A stretch of 56,972 nucleotides of DNA from Deltaproteobacteria bacterium (GCA_021780495.1 JAJXYO010000021.1:1-56972); one strand, 5' to 3'. Shown: positions 26,553-37,291, counted from the stretch's first letter. The notes: generated by a model from the letters alone, not told the origin. A program made the numbers and translations.

Positions 26553-28223
26553 ATGTCCACCGAATCCGTACCCCAGCCCAGTAATTTTCTACGCACAATC
26601 ATCGAAGATGATCTGGCATGCGGCAAACATCAGGTGATTGTTACCCGATTTCCGCCGGAACCGAACGGCTATCTTCATATCGGCCATGCCAAGTCCATTT
26701 GTCTCAATTTTGGACTGGCACGGCATTTTGGCGGCCGTTGTCATCTCCGTTTTGACGACACCAACCCTGCCAAGGAAGAGCTGGAATATATTGAATCGAT
26801 AAAGGAAAGTGTTCATTGGCTTGGATTTGACTGGGGACAGCATCTGTTTTATGCCTCTGATAATTTTGAGCAACTTTACCAATGGGCTGAATATCTTATC
26901 CAGCAGGGTAAGGCCTATGTTGAAGATCTTACGGCTGATGAAATCCGCGCCTACCGTGGGACCCTGACTGAATCCGGCAAGGAAAGCCCGTATAGAGGTC
27001 GTTCTGTCGAGGAAAACCTTGGCCTGTTCCGCCGCATGAAAAGCGGAGAATTTCCGGACGGCGCCAAGGTGCTGCGTGCCAGGATTGACATGACAGCATC
27101 CAACATGAACCTGCGTGACCCGGTATTGTATCGCATCATCCATGCCCCCCATCCCCACGTTGGCAATACCTGGTGTATCTATCCGATGTATGATTTTGCC
27201 CACGGTCAATCGGATGCAATCGAAGGGATCACCCATTCGATCTGTACCCTGGAGTTCGAAGACCATAAGCCGCTCTATGAATGGTTTCTTGCCAACCTGC
27301 CGGTGCCAAGTCAGCCACGTCAATACGAGTTTGCACGGCTTAACCTGACCTATGCTGTCATGAGCAAGCGTAAACTGCATGAATTGGTGAATCAGCACAT
27401 AGTTAATGGCTGGGATGATCCTCGCATGCCTACCCTGATGGGGATACGCCGTCGAGGCTATACTCCCGAGGCGGTGCGGGCTTTCTGTGAGCGGATTGGC
27501 GTCGGCAGGAGCGATTCGTGGATTGATATGTCGGTTCTGGAGGAATGCGTGCGTGAGGATTTGAACGAACGTACTCCTCGTGTACTTGCAGTATTGAGGC
27601 CGCTCAAGGTGGTCATTGATAATTATCCTGATGAACTGGTTGATGAATTCGAAGCTGCCAATCACCCTCAGAAACCCGAAATGGGCAGCCGTACGATTCG
27701 GTTCTCGCGCGAGATTTTCATTGAGCAGGACGATTTTGCCGAAGCACCGCCCAAGGGGTTTTTTCGCATGACCCCCGGCAGCGAAGTGCGGCTGCGCTAC
27801 GCATACATCGTGCGCTGTACCGGCGTCGTCAAGGATGAGAACGGAACCGTGATCGAGGTACACTGCCAGTACGACCCGGCTTCCCGGGGTGGGTCGGCAG
27901 CCGACGGCCGTAAGATCAAGGGCACCATACATTGGGTGTCGGCATCTCATGCGATCGATGCCGAGGTACGACTCTTTGATCGCCTGTTTACCGACCCGAA
28001 TCCGGATCGGGGAGGGGCCGATTACAAACAATTCCTTAACCCCCATTCTGTAGAAGTCCTTTCTGCTGCAAAATTAGAGCAGCATCTGGCAACTGCAGAT
28101 CCCGAGATCCGCTATCAGTTTGAACGACAGGGGTATTTTCGTCCCGACCCGCTGGATTCGGAACCCGGCAGACTTGTGTTCAATCGGATCGTTACGCTTA
28201 AAGACGCCTGGTCAAAGAAGTAA
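26553..28223 (+). CDS. glnS: Glutaminyl-tRNA synthetase
   Basis: 556 residues from ATG 26553 (GAGAGG upstream; a TTG at 26541 is less likely). Class I signature HIGH in [20 protein letters not shown] and the KMSKS equivalent [10 protein letters not shown]; the C-terminal beta-barrel anticodon-binding domains follow. A dedicated GlnS means glutamine is charged directly, without needing the Glu-tRNA(Gln) amidotransferase route. It follows miaB by 21 nt. Confidence 0.97.
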   Translation: MSTESVPQPSNFLRTIIEDDLACGKHQVIVTRFPPEPNGYLHIGHAKSICLNFGLARHFGGRCHLRFDDTNPAKEELEYIESIKESVHWLGFDWGQHLFYASDNFEQLYQWAEYLIQQGKAYVEDLTADEIRAYRGTLTESGKESPYRGRSVEENLGLFRRMKSGEFPDGAKVLRARIDMTASNMNLRDPVLYRIIHAPHPHVGNTWCIYPMYDFAHGQSDAIEGITHSICTLEFEDHKPLYEWFLANLPVPSQPRQYEFARLNLTYAVMSKRKLHELVNQHIVNGWDDPRMPTLMGIRRRGYTPEAVRAFCERIGVGRSDSWIDMSVLEECVREDLNERTPRVLAVLRPLKVVIDNYPDELVDEFEAANHPQKPEMGSRTIRFSREIFIEQDDFAEAPPKGFFRMTPGSEVRLRYAYIVRCTGVVKDENGTVIEVHCQYDPASRGGSAADGRKIKGTIHWVSASHAIDAEVRLFDRLFTDPNPDRGGADYKQFLNPHSVEVLSAAKLEQHLATADPEIRYQFERQGYFRPDPLDSEPGRLVFNRIVTLKDAWSKK

Positions 28224-28249
28224 TCCAAGAAAGTTGTGAGACTAATCAT

Positions 28250-29137
28250 ATGAGTAAACATGAATTCAAATCAGGCTTTGTCTCGATTATCGGCCGGCCC
28301 AATGTCGGCAAATCAACGCTTCTGAATGCCATCATTGGTGAGAAGATCGTCATTACCTCCGACAAGCCTCAAACCACGCGTAACCGTATCCAGGGAATCC
28401 ACAACATCCCTGACGGGCAGATTATCTTTATCGACACCCCAGGGATACATGCCGCTCACTCTCGATTGAACAAGGGGATGGTGGATGTTGCCATGGCGGC
28501 CATCAGCGGCGTTGATCTACTGTTGCTGGTGGTAGAGGCGACCACGCCGGTTGACTCCGGCATCATCGAGGTGCTGAAGGGGGTTACAACACCAGTGATT
28601 CTGGTGCTCAACAAGGTCGACCTGCTCCCGGACAAGCGGGTCCTGTTCGAAAGAATCTCGGCCTGGGCTGCCCTGCACCCCTTCCGGGAGGTCATGCCGA
28701 TCTCGGCCGGTGCCGGTGACGGGGTAGATCTGCTTGTTAACACCATCAGCAGGTATCTTCCCGAGGGTCCCCAGCTTTTTCCCGATGACATCCTGACCGA
28801 TATGCCGGAGAAATTCATCGTGGCGGAGATGATCCGTGAGAAGGTCTTCCGCCTAACCCGCGACGAGGTACCGTATTCCACTGCCGTGGAAATAGAGGCT
28901 TTCACCGAGCGCGAAAACGGGGTGATTGCGATTCAGGCCGCGATCGTCCTGGAGCGCACCACCCAGAAGGGGATCGTCATCGGCAAACGAGGTGAGATGC
29001 TGAAGAAAATCGGTTCACACTCACGCATCGACATCGAACGCCTGCTCGCTACCCGTGTGTTTCTGGAGCTGTTTGTGAAAGTAGAAGAAAACTGGAGTGA
29101 GCGTCCTTCAAAGCTCAGAGAGTATGGATACGAATGA
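28250..29137 (+). CDS. era: GTPase Era
   Basis: 295 residues. G1 [15 protein letters not shown]2/G3 TTRNRIQGI and DTPGIH, G4 NKVD, then a C-terminal KH domain ([20 protein letters not shown]). Era binds 16S rRNA and helps assemble the 30S subunit. Its stop overlaps the der start (ATGA). Confidence 0.97.
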   Translation: MSKHEFKSGFVSIIGRPNVGKSTLLNAIIGEKIVITSDKPQTTRNRIQGIHNIPDGQIIFIDTPGIHAAHSRLNKGMVDVAMAAISGVDLLLLVVEATTPVDSGIIEVLKGVTTPVILVLNKVDLLPDKRVLFERISAWAALHPFREVMPISAGAGDGVDLLVNTISRYLPEGPQLFPDDILTDMPEKFIVAEMIREKVFRLTRDEVPYSTAVEIEAFTERENGVIAIQAAIVLERTTQKGIVIGKRGEMLKKIGSHSRIDIERLLATRVFLELFVKVEENWSERPSKLREYGYE

Positions 29138-30480
29138 GACCAATCGTAGCAATTGTCGGCCGTCCCAACGTAGGTAAATCAACCCTGTTCAATCGCCTGC
29201 TCGGTCATCGCCGGGCCATGGTTGACGATACACCCGGAGTGACTCGTGACCGCAACTATGCCTCGATCAATCGCTATGACAAGCCGTTTATCCTGATCGA
29301 TACCGGCGGGTTTGAGCCGGTCACCGCTGATCGCATGCTGCAGCAGATGCGGGAACAGTCGAGTCTGGCCATGGAAGAGGCGGACGTGATCCTGTTCATG
29401 ATGGATGCCCGTTCCGGTCTTACACCGGCTGATATCGAGGTGGCACAGATGCTGCGGCGGGTCAAAAAGCCGGTCTTTTATGTCATCAACAAGGTCGATG
29501 GTGATAAGCTGGAGAACGAATCAGCAGAATTTTTCTCCTTGGGGATCGATAAACTCTATACTATCTCGGCAGAGCATAACCGCGGCGTTGTAGATCTGGT
29601 CGAAAACCTGATGGATGTGTTCCCTCCGGCCGACCCCCATGAAGCTGATGACGAACTGACAAAAGTGGCTGTTGTCGGTCGCCCCAACGTGGGCAAGTCA
29701 TCACTGGTCAATCGCTTGTTGGGATTTGAGCGGGTGGTTGCCAACCCGACTCCGGGAACAACCCGTGATTCCGTTGATACACTTTTCATGTGCAACAAAA
29801 AGCCGTACCTGTTGATTGATACCGCCGGCATCCGCCGCAAGGGAAAAACCACCGAAAAGCTGGAAAAGTACAGTGTGGTTGACTCGCTACGCAGTATCGA
29901 ACGGGCCGATGTGGTCCTGATGGTGATTGATGCGGAAGAGGGCGTTACCGAGCAGGATGAACGCATCGCAGGATATATCCACGAAGCTGGTCGCGGCTGT
30001 ATCTTTGTTGTCAACAAATGGGATGTTGTGCCCAAGGATAATGCCACCTTTGGCGCCTACACCGAAAAGATCCGCTACGGATTCAAATATCTGGCCTATG
30101 CGCCGATCGTCTTTGTATCGGCTCTATCCGGTCAGCGAATCGGCAAGATTATGACAACCGTTGATGAAGTTATGGAACAGTACACCCACCGGGTTTCTAC
30201 CGCCGATCTCAACCGCGTGTTTTCCGAGGCCATTGAAGCCCATCATGCCCCTCTTTCCCACGGTCGCCGGGTTAAATTCTATTTTTCAACCCAGGTAGCC
30301 ATCCGTCCGCCCGCCTTCGTCGTTTTCACCAATCAACCCGAAAATATCCATTTTTCCTACGAGCGTTACATTGTCAACCGTTTCCGAGAGGCGTTCGGAT
30401 TCAACGGTGTGCCACTGCGGCTTATGTTCCGTGGACGGGATAAGAAAACTGCTCAGGGAGAGTCCCGCACAAGCCATTAA
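29134..30480 (+). CDS. der: GTPase Der (EngA)
   Basis: 448 residues with two tandem GTPase domains ([15 protein letters not shown] near residue 8 and [15 protein letters not shown] near 185) and a C-terminal KH-like domain, the unique Der layout. It is needed for 50S subunit assembly. The pairing with Era by overlapping codons fits shared ribosome-biogenesis work. Confidence 0.97.
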   Translation: MRPIVAIVGRPNVGKSTLFNRLLGHRRAMVDDTPGVTRDRNYASINRYDKPFILIDTGGFEPVTADRMLQQMREQSSLAMEEADVILFMMDARSGLTPADIEVAQMLRRVKKPVFYVINKVDGDKLENESAEFFSLGIDKLYTISAEHNRGVVDLVENLMDVFPPADPHEADDELTKVAVVGRPNVGKSSLVNRLLGFERVVANPTPGTTRDSVDTLFMCNKKPYLLIDTAGIRRKGKTTEKLEKYSVVDSLRSIERADVVLMVIDAEEGVTEQDERIAGYIHEAGRGCIFVVNKWDVVPKDNATFGAYTEKIRYGFKYLAYAPIVFVSALSGQRIGKIMTTVDEVMEQYTHRVSTADLNRVFSEAIEAHHAPLSHGRRVKFYFSTQVAIRPPAFVVFTNQPENIHFSYERYIVNRFREAFGFNGVPLRLMFRGRDKKTAQGESRTSH

Positions 30481-30581
30481 TGTAGTGAAGCTAAAGACTT
30501 TACTTTGAGGCAGTCTATGGTTTATTATCTGCCTGTTTTTACCCTTGGTTGCGAATCCCTTAATAAACTGGACAGTATTGC

Positions 30582-32258
30582 ATGAGCCTTATCGGAAACC
30601 TTGAAGATCTCGGTCTGGGTGAAATTTTACAGATCGTGAGCCTCAGCAGGAAGACCGGAATTCTTTCTCTTCACAGCAGAGGCAGAGAAGGTTCAGTCGT
30701 ATTCCGCCAAGGGCAGGTTGTCAGGGCATCTTCGTCAACCTTCCAGCAGAGCCTGGGCGAGGTATTGATTCAAAAGGGCGTGATTGATCTCGCCATCCTC
30801 AGAAAAGCACTTGCTCTTCAGCAAGAGGAGGGCTTCCGGGAACGCCTGGGGGTTATCCTCATCAAAAACTTCGGGATTCCTTATGAAATTGTCGAAGAGG
30901 TCGTGCGGGAACAGATAGAAAATGTTGTCTTTACGCTTTTCGCTTGGATCGAAGGTTCTTTTGAATTTGTAGCTTCGGAACATATTGAAACCGTTGATGG
31001 GACCAGATTGGATCCTCTTCAATTCATGCTCGACCAAGGCCTCAACCCGCAGTTCCTGGCAATGGAAGGTACTCGTCTGCTGGATGAGAACAATCATGCA
31101 ATAGAAATGGGCTTGTCTGCCCGTGCAGCTGATGCAGGGGATGAGGTGGATTTTGATTTCAATCTCGTAGATGATTCCGCCAAAAGAATATCCGCTTCGC
31201 GAATGCCTGCGCCCAAAAAGCCGCTGATCATCGTAGATGATGATGGACCGACACTTCAGGCTATTGCTGATGGTATGCGTGAGCACGGGTACGAAGTTCA
31301 TGCCATGACCCGTAGCGAAGACACACTTATCAAGGTTGATACGCTGTGCCGTAGTGGTGAGCACCCCACGGTTCTGGTCGATCTGATCATGCCCAAGATG
31401 GACGGTTCAGGTGTCCTGGGAGGTGTTGAGCTGTTGGAGCTGCTCCATGTAAATTTCAAGGACATCCCGATCATTGTTATGACGGACTATCGTCATGCCG
31501 AAGCCGAAATCAAGGTACGGGATATGGGTTATGCCTTTATCATGAAGCCTCGGCGTGTTGAACTCGGTGAATCTGAGGGCTTCAAGGGCTTTATCGGGCT
31601 ATTGTGCGATGAGATACACCGTTCAGAGTCAGGCGAAGAGGTGGCTGAGTGGCAGGAACGCTTCAATCTTGGTGATGAAATGCGCATTGAAATGGGTGAC
31701 GTTGATGATATGCCGATTTCCGGCGAGCAAGAAAGCGCTGGTGGTTTGTCACTATTGCGAGGTATGTTGGAAGAGCTCAACAACCCTGAACTACAGGGCG
31801 GCGTTCTTCTTCTAGCCCTGCGTTTTGCCTCTGAATTCTTGAACCGCGCCATTGTCTTTACAGTGCATGACAAGGTTGTTTCAGGTATCGGACAGTTCGG
31901 GATAACAGGCGGCACAATCAGTGGTGATGACAAGGTACGTGCCATTCACTTCCCGCTTGAAGTTGATTCGATGTTCCGTGAACCGTCCCGGTTGTGCCAC
32001 TCAGCAGTCGTTGTACCGCAACCGACTCCGCTTGATACTCATATTTTTGAGCAACTTGGTGGCGGTATACCGGAAGAGGTTTTTATCGGACCCCTGGTGA
32101 GTCAATCACGCGTGATCGGCTTTTTGTATGGAGACACCCTCCCTGAAAAACGGGCAATCGGGGATATTGAGACGCTATCAATTTTCCTTTCCCAGGCCGG
32201 AATTGCTATGGAAAAAAGCATGTTAGAGAGACAACTTCACGAAAGGGACAACCTGTGA
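30582..32258 (+). CDS. PATAN (DUF4388)-receiver-GAF-like signalling protein
   Basis: 558 residues. Residues 1-110 are a PATAN/DUF4388 domain (LIGNLEDLGLGEILQIVSLS, TGILSLHSRG, VVFRQGQVVRASS). A receiver domain follows near 210-335, with acidic pocket IVDDDGPT and phospho-Asp in VLVDLIMPKMDG; the switch Lys is in FIMKPRR. The last 160 residues look GAF-like (a domain without cysteine chromophore site). First gene of the che operon; its stop overlaps the next start (GTGA). PATAN domains are typical of Geobacter and Myxococcus signalling proteins. It has no output domain of a known enzyme type. Confidence 0.8.
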   Translation: MSLIGNLEDLGLGEILQIVSLSRKTGILSLHSRGREGSVVFRQGQVVRASSSTFQQSLGEVLIQKGVIDLAILRKALALQQEEGFRERLGVILIKNFGIPYEIVEEVVREQIENVVFTLFAWIEGSFEFVASEHIETVDGTRLDPLQFMLDQGLNPQFLAMEGTRLLDENNHAIEMGLSARAADAGDEVDFDFNLVDDSAKRISASRMPAPKKPLIIVDDDGPTLQAIADGMREHGYEVHAMTRSEDTLIKVDTLCRSGEHPTVLVDLIMPKMDGSGVLGGVELLELLHVNFKDIPIIVMTDYRHAEAEIKVRDMGYAFIMKPRRVELGESEGFKGFIGLLCDEIHRSESGEEVAEWQERFNLGDEMRIEMGDVDDMPISGEQESAGGLSLLRGMLEELNNPELQGGVLLLALRFASEFLNRAIVFTVHDKVVSGIGQFGITGGTISGDDKVRAIHFPLEVDSMFREPSRLCHSAVVVPQPTPLDTHIFEQLGGGIPEEVFIGPLVSQSRVIGFLYGDTLPEKRAIGDIETLSIFLSQAGIAMEKSMLERQLHERDNL

Positions 32259-32644
32259 GTTCAAAGAAGACCATCCTGATTGCTGACGACTCGCCGACCA
32301 TGCGGGCCATGTTGGTTTCTACCATAGAGTCGATTGGTGACTTTCGAATCGTTGAGGCCTCCAGCGGATTCGAAGCACTCCGCCTGCTTCCTCGTGAAAA
32401 GGTAGACCTGATTCTTACCGATATTAACATGCCCGATATCAACGGTCTGGAACTGATCAGCTACCTTCGGAATAATGCAAATTATCTCACCATTCCGGTT
32501 ATTATCATTTCCACAGAGGGAAGTCAGAAAGATATCGACAAAGGAAAACTCCTCGGAGCGAATGAATACCTTATCAAACCTATTGATCACGCCAAGCTTC
32601 AAGCATTAATTTCTTCGTATCTGAACATTAGTTCCCAGTTCTAA
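32255..32644 (+). CDS. cheY: CheY-like response regulator
   Basis: 129 residues from GTG 32255. A single receiver domain: acidic pair IADDSPTMRAM, phospho-Asp in LILTDINMPDINGLEL, Thr/Ser in VIIISTEGSQKDI and Lys in YLIKPID. ADDSPTMR near the start and the absence of an output domain are typical of CheY. It overlaps the PATAN protein upstream and lies 90 nt before cheA, so it is the likely phosphate acceptor of that kinase. Confidence 0.85.
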   Translation: MSSKKTILIADDSPTMRAMLVSTIESIGDFRIVEASSGFEALRLLPREKVDLILTDINMPDINGLELISYLRNNANYLTIPVIIISTEGSQKDIDKGKLLGANEYLIKPIDHAKLQALISSYLNISSQF

Positions 32645-32734
32645 TATACCATGTCAGTACGTTGCCAACTGTTATATGCAACTGAAACACAAAGACATTA
32701 ACTACAATACGGATCATACCAGCGTGGAAAACTT

Positions 32735-34849
32735 ATGAGCGAACAAGGCGCATCATCACATAAAGCGATCAAGGAATTTCTGGCGGAGGCCGAGGAGATT
32801 GTTGATCAGCTCGGTTCAGAGTTGGCAGACCTTGCTGACATGGCTGACAGTGGTGATCTGAGTCCCGACCTGCTGAATTCCATTTTCAGGGCAGCCCATT
32901 CCCTGAAGGGATTGGCAGGTATGTTCGGTTTTGCCGATATTTCCGAGCTTTCCCACAACATGGAAAACCTCCTCGACAGCTTGCGGCTCGGCAAACTCAG
33001 CCTTGACCAGAACCTTATGGGGGTGATCTTTGGATCACATGAACTTCTTACGACGCTGGTACGATCAGTTGAAGTAGGCGGTTCAGCTGCCCAGACAGAT
33101 GAAATTGCGGTCTGCGTTGCACGTATAAATGCCTGTTTGGCACCACCACCCGAAAAGCGGTCATCAGAATCACCCCTCCAGCGGTTGGGACTCCCTGACC
33201 GTGTACTGGGAGCTTTGACCGAATACGAAGAACATCGCCTGTTGGAAAATCTGACCAAAGGCAAAAGTATCTTCAATGTGCATACTTCTTTCGAGCTTAC
33301 ATCCTTCGACCATGAACTTGCGGCTGTTTCGGATACTCTGAAGAAGTGTGGTGAAGTGATCAGTACACTTCCCAGCATGTCGGATAATATGAACACTCAT
33401 ATAGATTTCGATATCCTTTTTGGTTCATCCCGTCTGCTGGATGAATTGGCGGGATTATTCGTGAGTGATACCATCACCGTTACGTTGTTAGGAAACGCTG
33501 CGGCACCGGCGGTCAGCTCACCTGAACAAACACCTTCAGCCAGCATCGATTCGACGCCACAAACAGGAGCAGCGCCTCAGCACGTATCATCAGCATCAGA
33601 GGTGATTCCTGCAACGCCAACTTTGCCTGTAAACGCAGAAGAGACTGCCCAAACAGCCAAAAGTATGAGTCGCACGGTTCGCGTCGATATCGGAAAGCTT
33701 GATGAACTGATGAATATAGTCGGTGAGCTTGTCCTGGCCCAATCAACTATATCAGGTGTGGCAATCCGTATGAGAAATGAAGGATTTTCGCGCATGGCCA
33801 TTGATCTTGGCAAGGCAGCCAAGGGACTTGAACGCAAGTTGACCGATCTGCAAAAGGGAGTGATGGAAATCCGCATGATTCCGGTTGGGCAATTGTACGA
33901 AAAGATGTCACGCATCGTCCGGAAAATTTCACGCGAACAGGGTAAAAAGGTCGAGCTCAAGTTTTTTGGCGCGGATACTGAACTCGACAAACTCATTGTT
34001 GAGGATATCTCCGACCCAATGATGCATATCATCCGTAATGCGATAGACCATGGCATCGAATCACCTGTCAAACGTCTGTCGCTTGGAAAAGACGAAAAAG
34101 GCACCATCCGTATTTCTTCGTATCAAAAAGGAAACCACGTCGTCATCGAGGTCGAGGACGACGGTAATGGCATCGATCTGGAAAAGGTTAAGACAAAGGC
34201 ACGGCAAAAAGGTCTGATTACCGATGCAGCATCGATTTCTGACCGAGATGCCATCGACTTGATTTTTCTCCCCGGTTTTTCTACCACCGACAAGGTCAGC
34301 GAGGTTTCGGGGCGCGGAGTCGGTATGGATGTCGTCAAAAACAACATCGCTGCTGTTTCCGGCATGGTTGATATTGAAACCCGAAAAGGGGAGGGGTCCC
34401 GTTTCATTATAACCCTTCCGATTACCCTGGCTATCATCAAAGCCTTGATAATCAGTTGCGCCGGCAGGACCTACGCACTTCCGATCACGTCAGTCATGGA
34501 ATCACTGCTCCTGACTGACGCAGACATCAAGACCGTCGAGCGTAAAGAGGTAATCCAGCTTCGTGAAAATACGCTGCCACTGCTCAGACTAGAGAGCTTC
34601 TTCGGCACCGTCCGCTCTGAGGATCGTCCCCATGAGTTCTACGTAGTTGTGGTCGGTGTGGCGGAAAAACGCCTGGGGGTAGTTGTCGACGACCTTTTGG
34701 GCCAGCAGGATATTGTTATCAAATCGCTGGGAGAATCATTCAAACGATTCCGGGGTATCTCAGGAGCCGCTGACCTTGGCGACCAACGTACGATCCTTGT
34801 GCTCGATGTCGGCGGTATGATCAACGAGACAATGCGAACCGGGAACTGA
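32735..34849 (+). CDS. cheA: Chemotaxis histidine kinase CheA
   Basis: 704 residues. P1 Hpt domain with phospho-His 55 (FRAAHSLKGLAGMFGF); a second folded region at about 150-265 that looks like the CheY/CheB-binding domain; a Ser/Thr/Pro/Ala linker; P3 dimerisation helices (DIGKLDELMNIVGELVLAQ near 310); P4 GHKL kinase with N-box HIIRNAIDHGIESP, G1 VEDDGNGIDLEK and G2 SGRGVGMDVVKNN; and a P5 CheW-like domain to the end. It phosphorylates CheY and CheB in response to receptors. GTGGA lies before ATG 32735. Confidence 0.95.
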   Translation: MSEQGASSHKAIKEFLAEAEEIVDQLGSELADLADMADSGDLSPDLLNSIFRAAHSLKGLAGMFGFADISELSHNMENLLDSLRLGKLSLDQNLMGVIFGSHELLTTLVRSVEVGGSAAQTDEIAVCVARINACLAPPPEKRSSESPLQRLGLPDRVLGALTEYEEHRLLENLTKGKSIFNVHTSFELTSFDHELAAVSDTLKKCGEVISTLPSMSDNMNTHIDFDILFGSSRLLDELAGLFVSDTITVTLLGNAAAPAVSSPEQTPSASIDSTPQTGAAPQHVSSASEVIPATPTLPVNAEETAQTAKSMSRTVRVDIGKLDELMNIVGELVLAQSTISGVAIRMRNEGFSRMAIDLGKAAKGLERKLTDLQKGVMEIRMIPVGQLYEKMSRIVRKISREQGKKVELKFFGADTELDKLIVEDISDPMMHIIRNAIDHGIESPVKRLSLGKDEKGTIRISSYQKGNHVVIEVEDDGNGIDLEKVKTKARQKGLITDAASISDRDAIDLIFLPGFSTTDKVSEVSGRGVGMDVVKNNIAAVSGMVDIETRKGEGSRFIITLPITLAIIKALIISCAGRTYALPITSVMESLLLTDADIKTVERKEVIQLRENTLPLLRLESFFGTVRSEDRPHEFYVVVVGVAEKRLGVVVDDLLGQQDIVIKSLGESFKRFRGISGAADLGDQRTILVLDVGGMINETMRTGN

Positions 34850-34854
34850 CAGCT

Positions 34855-35655
34855 ATGTACAAAAGATACTTCGGACTTAGGGAAAAACCCTTCAGCAAAA
34901 CCCCGGACCCCCGATTTCTCTTTCTGAGCAGGGGGCACGAGGAGGCGCTTGCCCGGCTGGAATTCGTCATCGAGGAGCGTGATATTGCGGTCTTAACCGG
35001 CGAAATTGGCTGCGGCAAAACAACTATATCGCGGGCTCTCATGGACAGGCTCGGAGACAGGTATCGCTTCTGTTACATAGTTAATCCCCGTTTAAATCCG
35101 ATTGAGTTTTTACGCACAATCGCTAGGCTGCTCGATGTCAAGACCCCTGCCACGTCAAAAGACGGGTTGCTTGAACAGATCAACTCCGCGGTGTATCTTT
35201 GTTGCCAGCAGGGTATCTGCCCTGTCATCGTTATCGACGAAGGACAGGTTGTGGACGATGGCGAGGTTTTTGACGAGATCCGGTTGCTGACAAATTTCCA
35301 GTTGGATGATCAAAATCTTCTGGCGATTCTCATTTTAGGACAACCTGAGCTCCGCACCATGCTATCCTCTCCCCGGTTTGAGCCACTACGTCAGAGGATT
35401 GCATTACATTATCATCTGCAACCGCTATCGCTGGAAGAAACTATGGAGTATCTTGATTTCAGGCTGGAAGCAGCCGGTGGCGCGGCAGGTCTCTTTACTC
35501 CCGATGCTGTTCTGCGTATATTCCAGCTCACAGGCGGTGTTCCCCGGAAGATAAATTCCATGGCAACCAACGCCTTGCTAGTCGCATATGGAAGTGATAC
35601 CGCGTTGATTGATTCGACGATTATCAATGAGATCAAAGACGAACTGATGATGTAG
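34855..35655 (+). CDS. ExeA/GspA-like AAA ATPase inside the che operon
   Basis: 266 residues, 5 nt after cheA. The start MYKRYFGLREKPFSKTPDPR is the classic ExeA/GspA opening. Walker A TGEIGCGKTTISRAL (near 49-58), Walker B VIVIDEGQ (near 125) and sensor ILILGQPEL are intact, so it should bind and hydrolyse ATP. ExeA normally has a peptidoglycan-binding C-terminal domain and a transmembrane helix; both are absent here, so it is a soluble stand-alone ATPase. Its tight location between cheA and cheW implies a role in this signalling system, but I know of no established function. Confidence 0.85.
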   Translation: MYKRYFGLREKPFSKTPDPRFLFLSRGHEEALARLEFVIEERDIAVLTGEIGCGKTTISRALMDRLGDRYRFCYIVNPRLNPIEFLRTIARLLDVKTPATSKDGLLEQINSAVYLCCQQGICPVIVIDEGQVVDDGEVFDEIRLLTNFQLDDQNLLAILILGQPELRTMLSSPRFEPLRQRIALHYHLQPLSLEETMEYLDFRLEAAGGAAGLFTPDAVLRIFQLTGGVPRKINSMATNALLVAYGSDTALIDSTIINEIKDELMM

Positions 35656-35665
35656 GTGGAGCCAC

Positions 35666-36436
35666 ATGGATCTCGCGAAAATCAGGCAAAAAGCCCGACA
35701 GGAGCAGGAAAATCGTAAGCTGGAAGAGGTTTCAGCGTTCAAGAAGGATATTCCTGAGCCTGTTTCGGTATTCGAGGATACTTCGAGGACAGCACATTCG
35801 GTTGGGGAGACGCTTGTCGAGGATATCTCGTCAATTGCTGATCCCAAGCCCTGTCCGGTCGTTAAGCCTGACTGCCCATCTACAACTTCCGACTGCCGGC
35901 CCCGTCCGCGTGACCCGCTTGAGGTCATTCTGGCCGGCCGGGAGGCGGCAGGTTGTGATGAAAATATTCCACTGGTTGCGGGAGAACAGCTCGAAACGCT
36001 CCAGAAAGAGTATCAGGAATATCTCTGTTTCAGGGTTTCCGATGAGATCTACGGCATTAATATCATGGATATTAAAGAGATCATCAAGCCCCGTGAAGTT
36101 ACCGAGGTCCCCCGGGCCCCCTCTTTTGTATCCGGGGTCATCTCATTGCGAGGCATCATCATCCCAATTATTGATATGCTGGATCGCCTCGGTCTCCAGC
36201 GTGAAACTGTCACCGGACGTGAGCGGGTGATCGTTGTCAGGCACGGCGAGTCTTTCAGTGGTCTGCTGGTAGATGAAATCATACAAGTTGTTCATATTAC
36301 CAATGACTGTTTCGAGGCAGCTCCGGCGGTTCTCGAAGGGATAGATCGCGATTTTGTCAGCGGCATAGGCCGGGCCGATGGACGTATGATCATCTTGCTC
36401 AATCTCGATAATATTGCCGATATTCACCTGTATTGA
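35666..36436 (+). CDS. cheW: CheW-domain protein with long N-terminal extension
   Basis: 256 residues. The first 110 are charged and probably disordered (KIRQKARQEQENRKLEEV at the start). From about 115 comes a CheW SH3-like domain: LCFRVSDEIYGINIMDIKEI, then VPRAPSFVSGVISLRGIIIP and IDMLDRLG. CheW couples receptors to CheA. The extension is roughly as long as CheW itself and may add a docking site. It is one of two CheW genes in this operon. Confidence 0.88.
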   Translation: MDLAKIRQKARQEQENRKLEEVSAFKKDIPEPVSVFEDTSRTAHSVGETLVEDISSIADPKPCPVVKPDCPSTTSDCRPRPRDPLEVILAGREAAGCDENIPLVAGEQLETLQKEYQEYLCFRVSDEIYGINIMDIKEIIKPREVTEVPRAPSFVSGVISLRGIIIPIIDMLDRLGLQRETVTGRERVIVVRHGESFSGLLVDEIIQVVHITNDCFEAAPAVLEGIDRDFVSGIGRADGRMIILLNLDNIADIHLY

Positions 36437-36451
36437 ATGGGAGCTATTGTA

Positions 36452-36841
36452 ATGCAAAAGAAACGGATTCTGATCGTTGAAGATGAAGAAAACCTCCTTA
36501 AGCTTGAAACCATACTATTGACAGTCAAAGGCTACCAGGTAACAGGGGCGCTTAGCGGCAACGACGCCCTGAAGAAAATTTGTGACGAGACATTCGACCT
36601 GATTCTCCTCGATATCATGTTGCCCGATATAGACGGCTTTGAGGTTTGCAACCGGATCAAGAAGGATCCTCGCACATCCGTCATACCGATAGTAATGCTG
36701 ACAGCCAGGAAAAATCCTCACGATCAGGAGCGGGGAGTAGCCTGCGGAGCGAGTACCTATCTGACTAAACCGTTTAAATCGGCTATGATCATTGAAGTAA
36801 TAGAAAAGCTTCTACACGGTAAGAACGGGATGGAAGCGTAG
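36452..36841 (+). CDS. CheY-like response regulator
   Basis: 129 residues from ATG 36452, where GGGAG stands 8 nt upstream; ATG 36437, touching the previous stop, has no ribosome site. Receiver domain with ILIVEDEENLLKLE, phospho-Asp in LILLDIMLPDIDGFEV, MLTARKNPHDQ and YLTKPFK. Sequence style is nearer to the OmpR-type receivers (DIMLPDIDG) than to classic CheY, so it may not bind the flagellar motor. Output unknown. Confidence 0.85.
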   Translation: MQKKRILIVEDEENLLKLETILLTVKGYQVTGALSGNDALKKICDETFDLILLDIMLPDIDGFEVCNRIKKDPRTSVIPIVMLTARKNPHDQERGVACGASTYLTKPFKSAMIIEVIEKLLHGKNGMEA

Positions 36842-36844
36842 CCT

Positions 36845-37291
36845 ATGCACAGTGAAAAACAGGATATTCAGCTGGCATGCTTTAATTTGGGTGATAACCT
36901 CTTTGCCATTGATATTATGAGGATCAAGGAAATCATTCTCCCTCAAAAGCTGTCCAGTCTTCCAAATGCATCACGTTTTCTGGAAGGTGTCATCAATCTT
37001 CGCGGGGCGGTCATCCCGGTTATGGACATGCGCAAGCGCCTTGGAATGCCTGATGCTTCTGAAGGCAAAACAGGCAAACTTCTGATAGTGTCCCTTGCCC
37101 GTCAGATACTTGCATTGGCAGTCGATAATGTCCTGGAAGTCATTACGGTTCCAGCTACCGAAATCAAGCCGCCTCTGGAAACTTCAGATGGAATTGGGAT
37201 GGAACATCTGCTCGGAGTTTGTCTCTCCGATAATCGCGTCTTCATGATACTTGATATCGATTCTCTTCTCGGCCACTCCGAGTATCGCTAA
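36845..37291 (+). CDS. cheW: CheW-like coupling protein
   Basis: 148 residues, a single CheW domain (LACFNLGDNLFAIDIMRIKE, INLRGAVIPVMDMRKRLG). It starts 4 nt after the preceding regulator stop. A second, minimal CheW in the same operon as the long one suggests two receptor-binding or array-building roles. Confidence 0.9.
   Translation: MHSEKQDIQLACFNLGDNLFAIDIMRIKEIILPQKLSSLPNASRFLEGVINLRGAVIPVMDMRKRLGMPDASEGKTGKLLIVSLARQILALAVDNVLEVITVPATEIKPPLETSDGIGMEHLLGVCLSDNRVFMILDIDSLLGHSEYR

Noticed and set aside
26589..28046. A 485-codon minus-strand open frame inside glnS
   Set aside because: It is antisense to a clear GlnS with HIGH and MSKR motifs, has no recognisable domain, and its length reflects the codon bias of the sense gene.
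30505..30540. Terminator AGGCAG...CTGCCT plus T run between der and the che operon
   Set aside because: The 6-bp stem with a 17-nt loop is too weak to call; the same region could equally hold the operon promoter.
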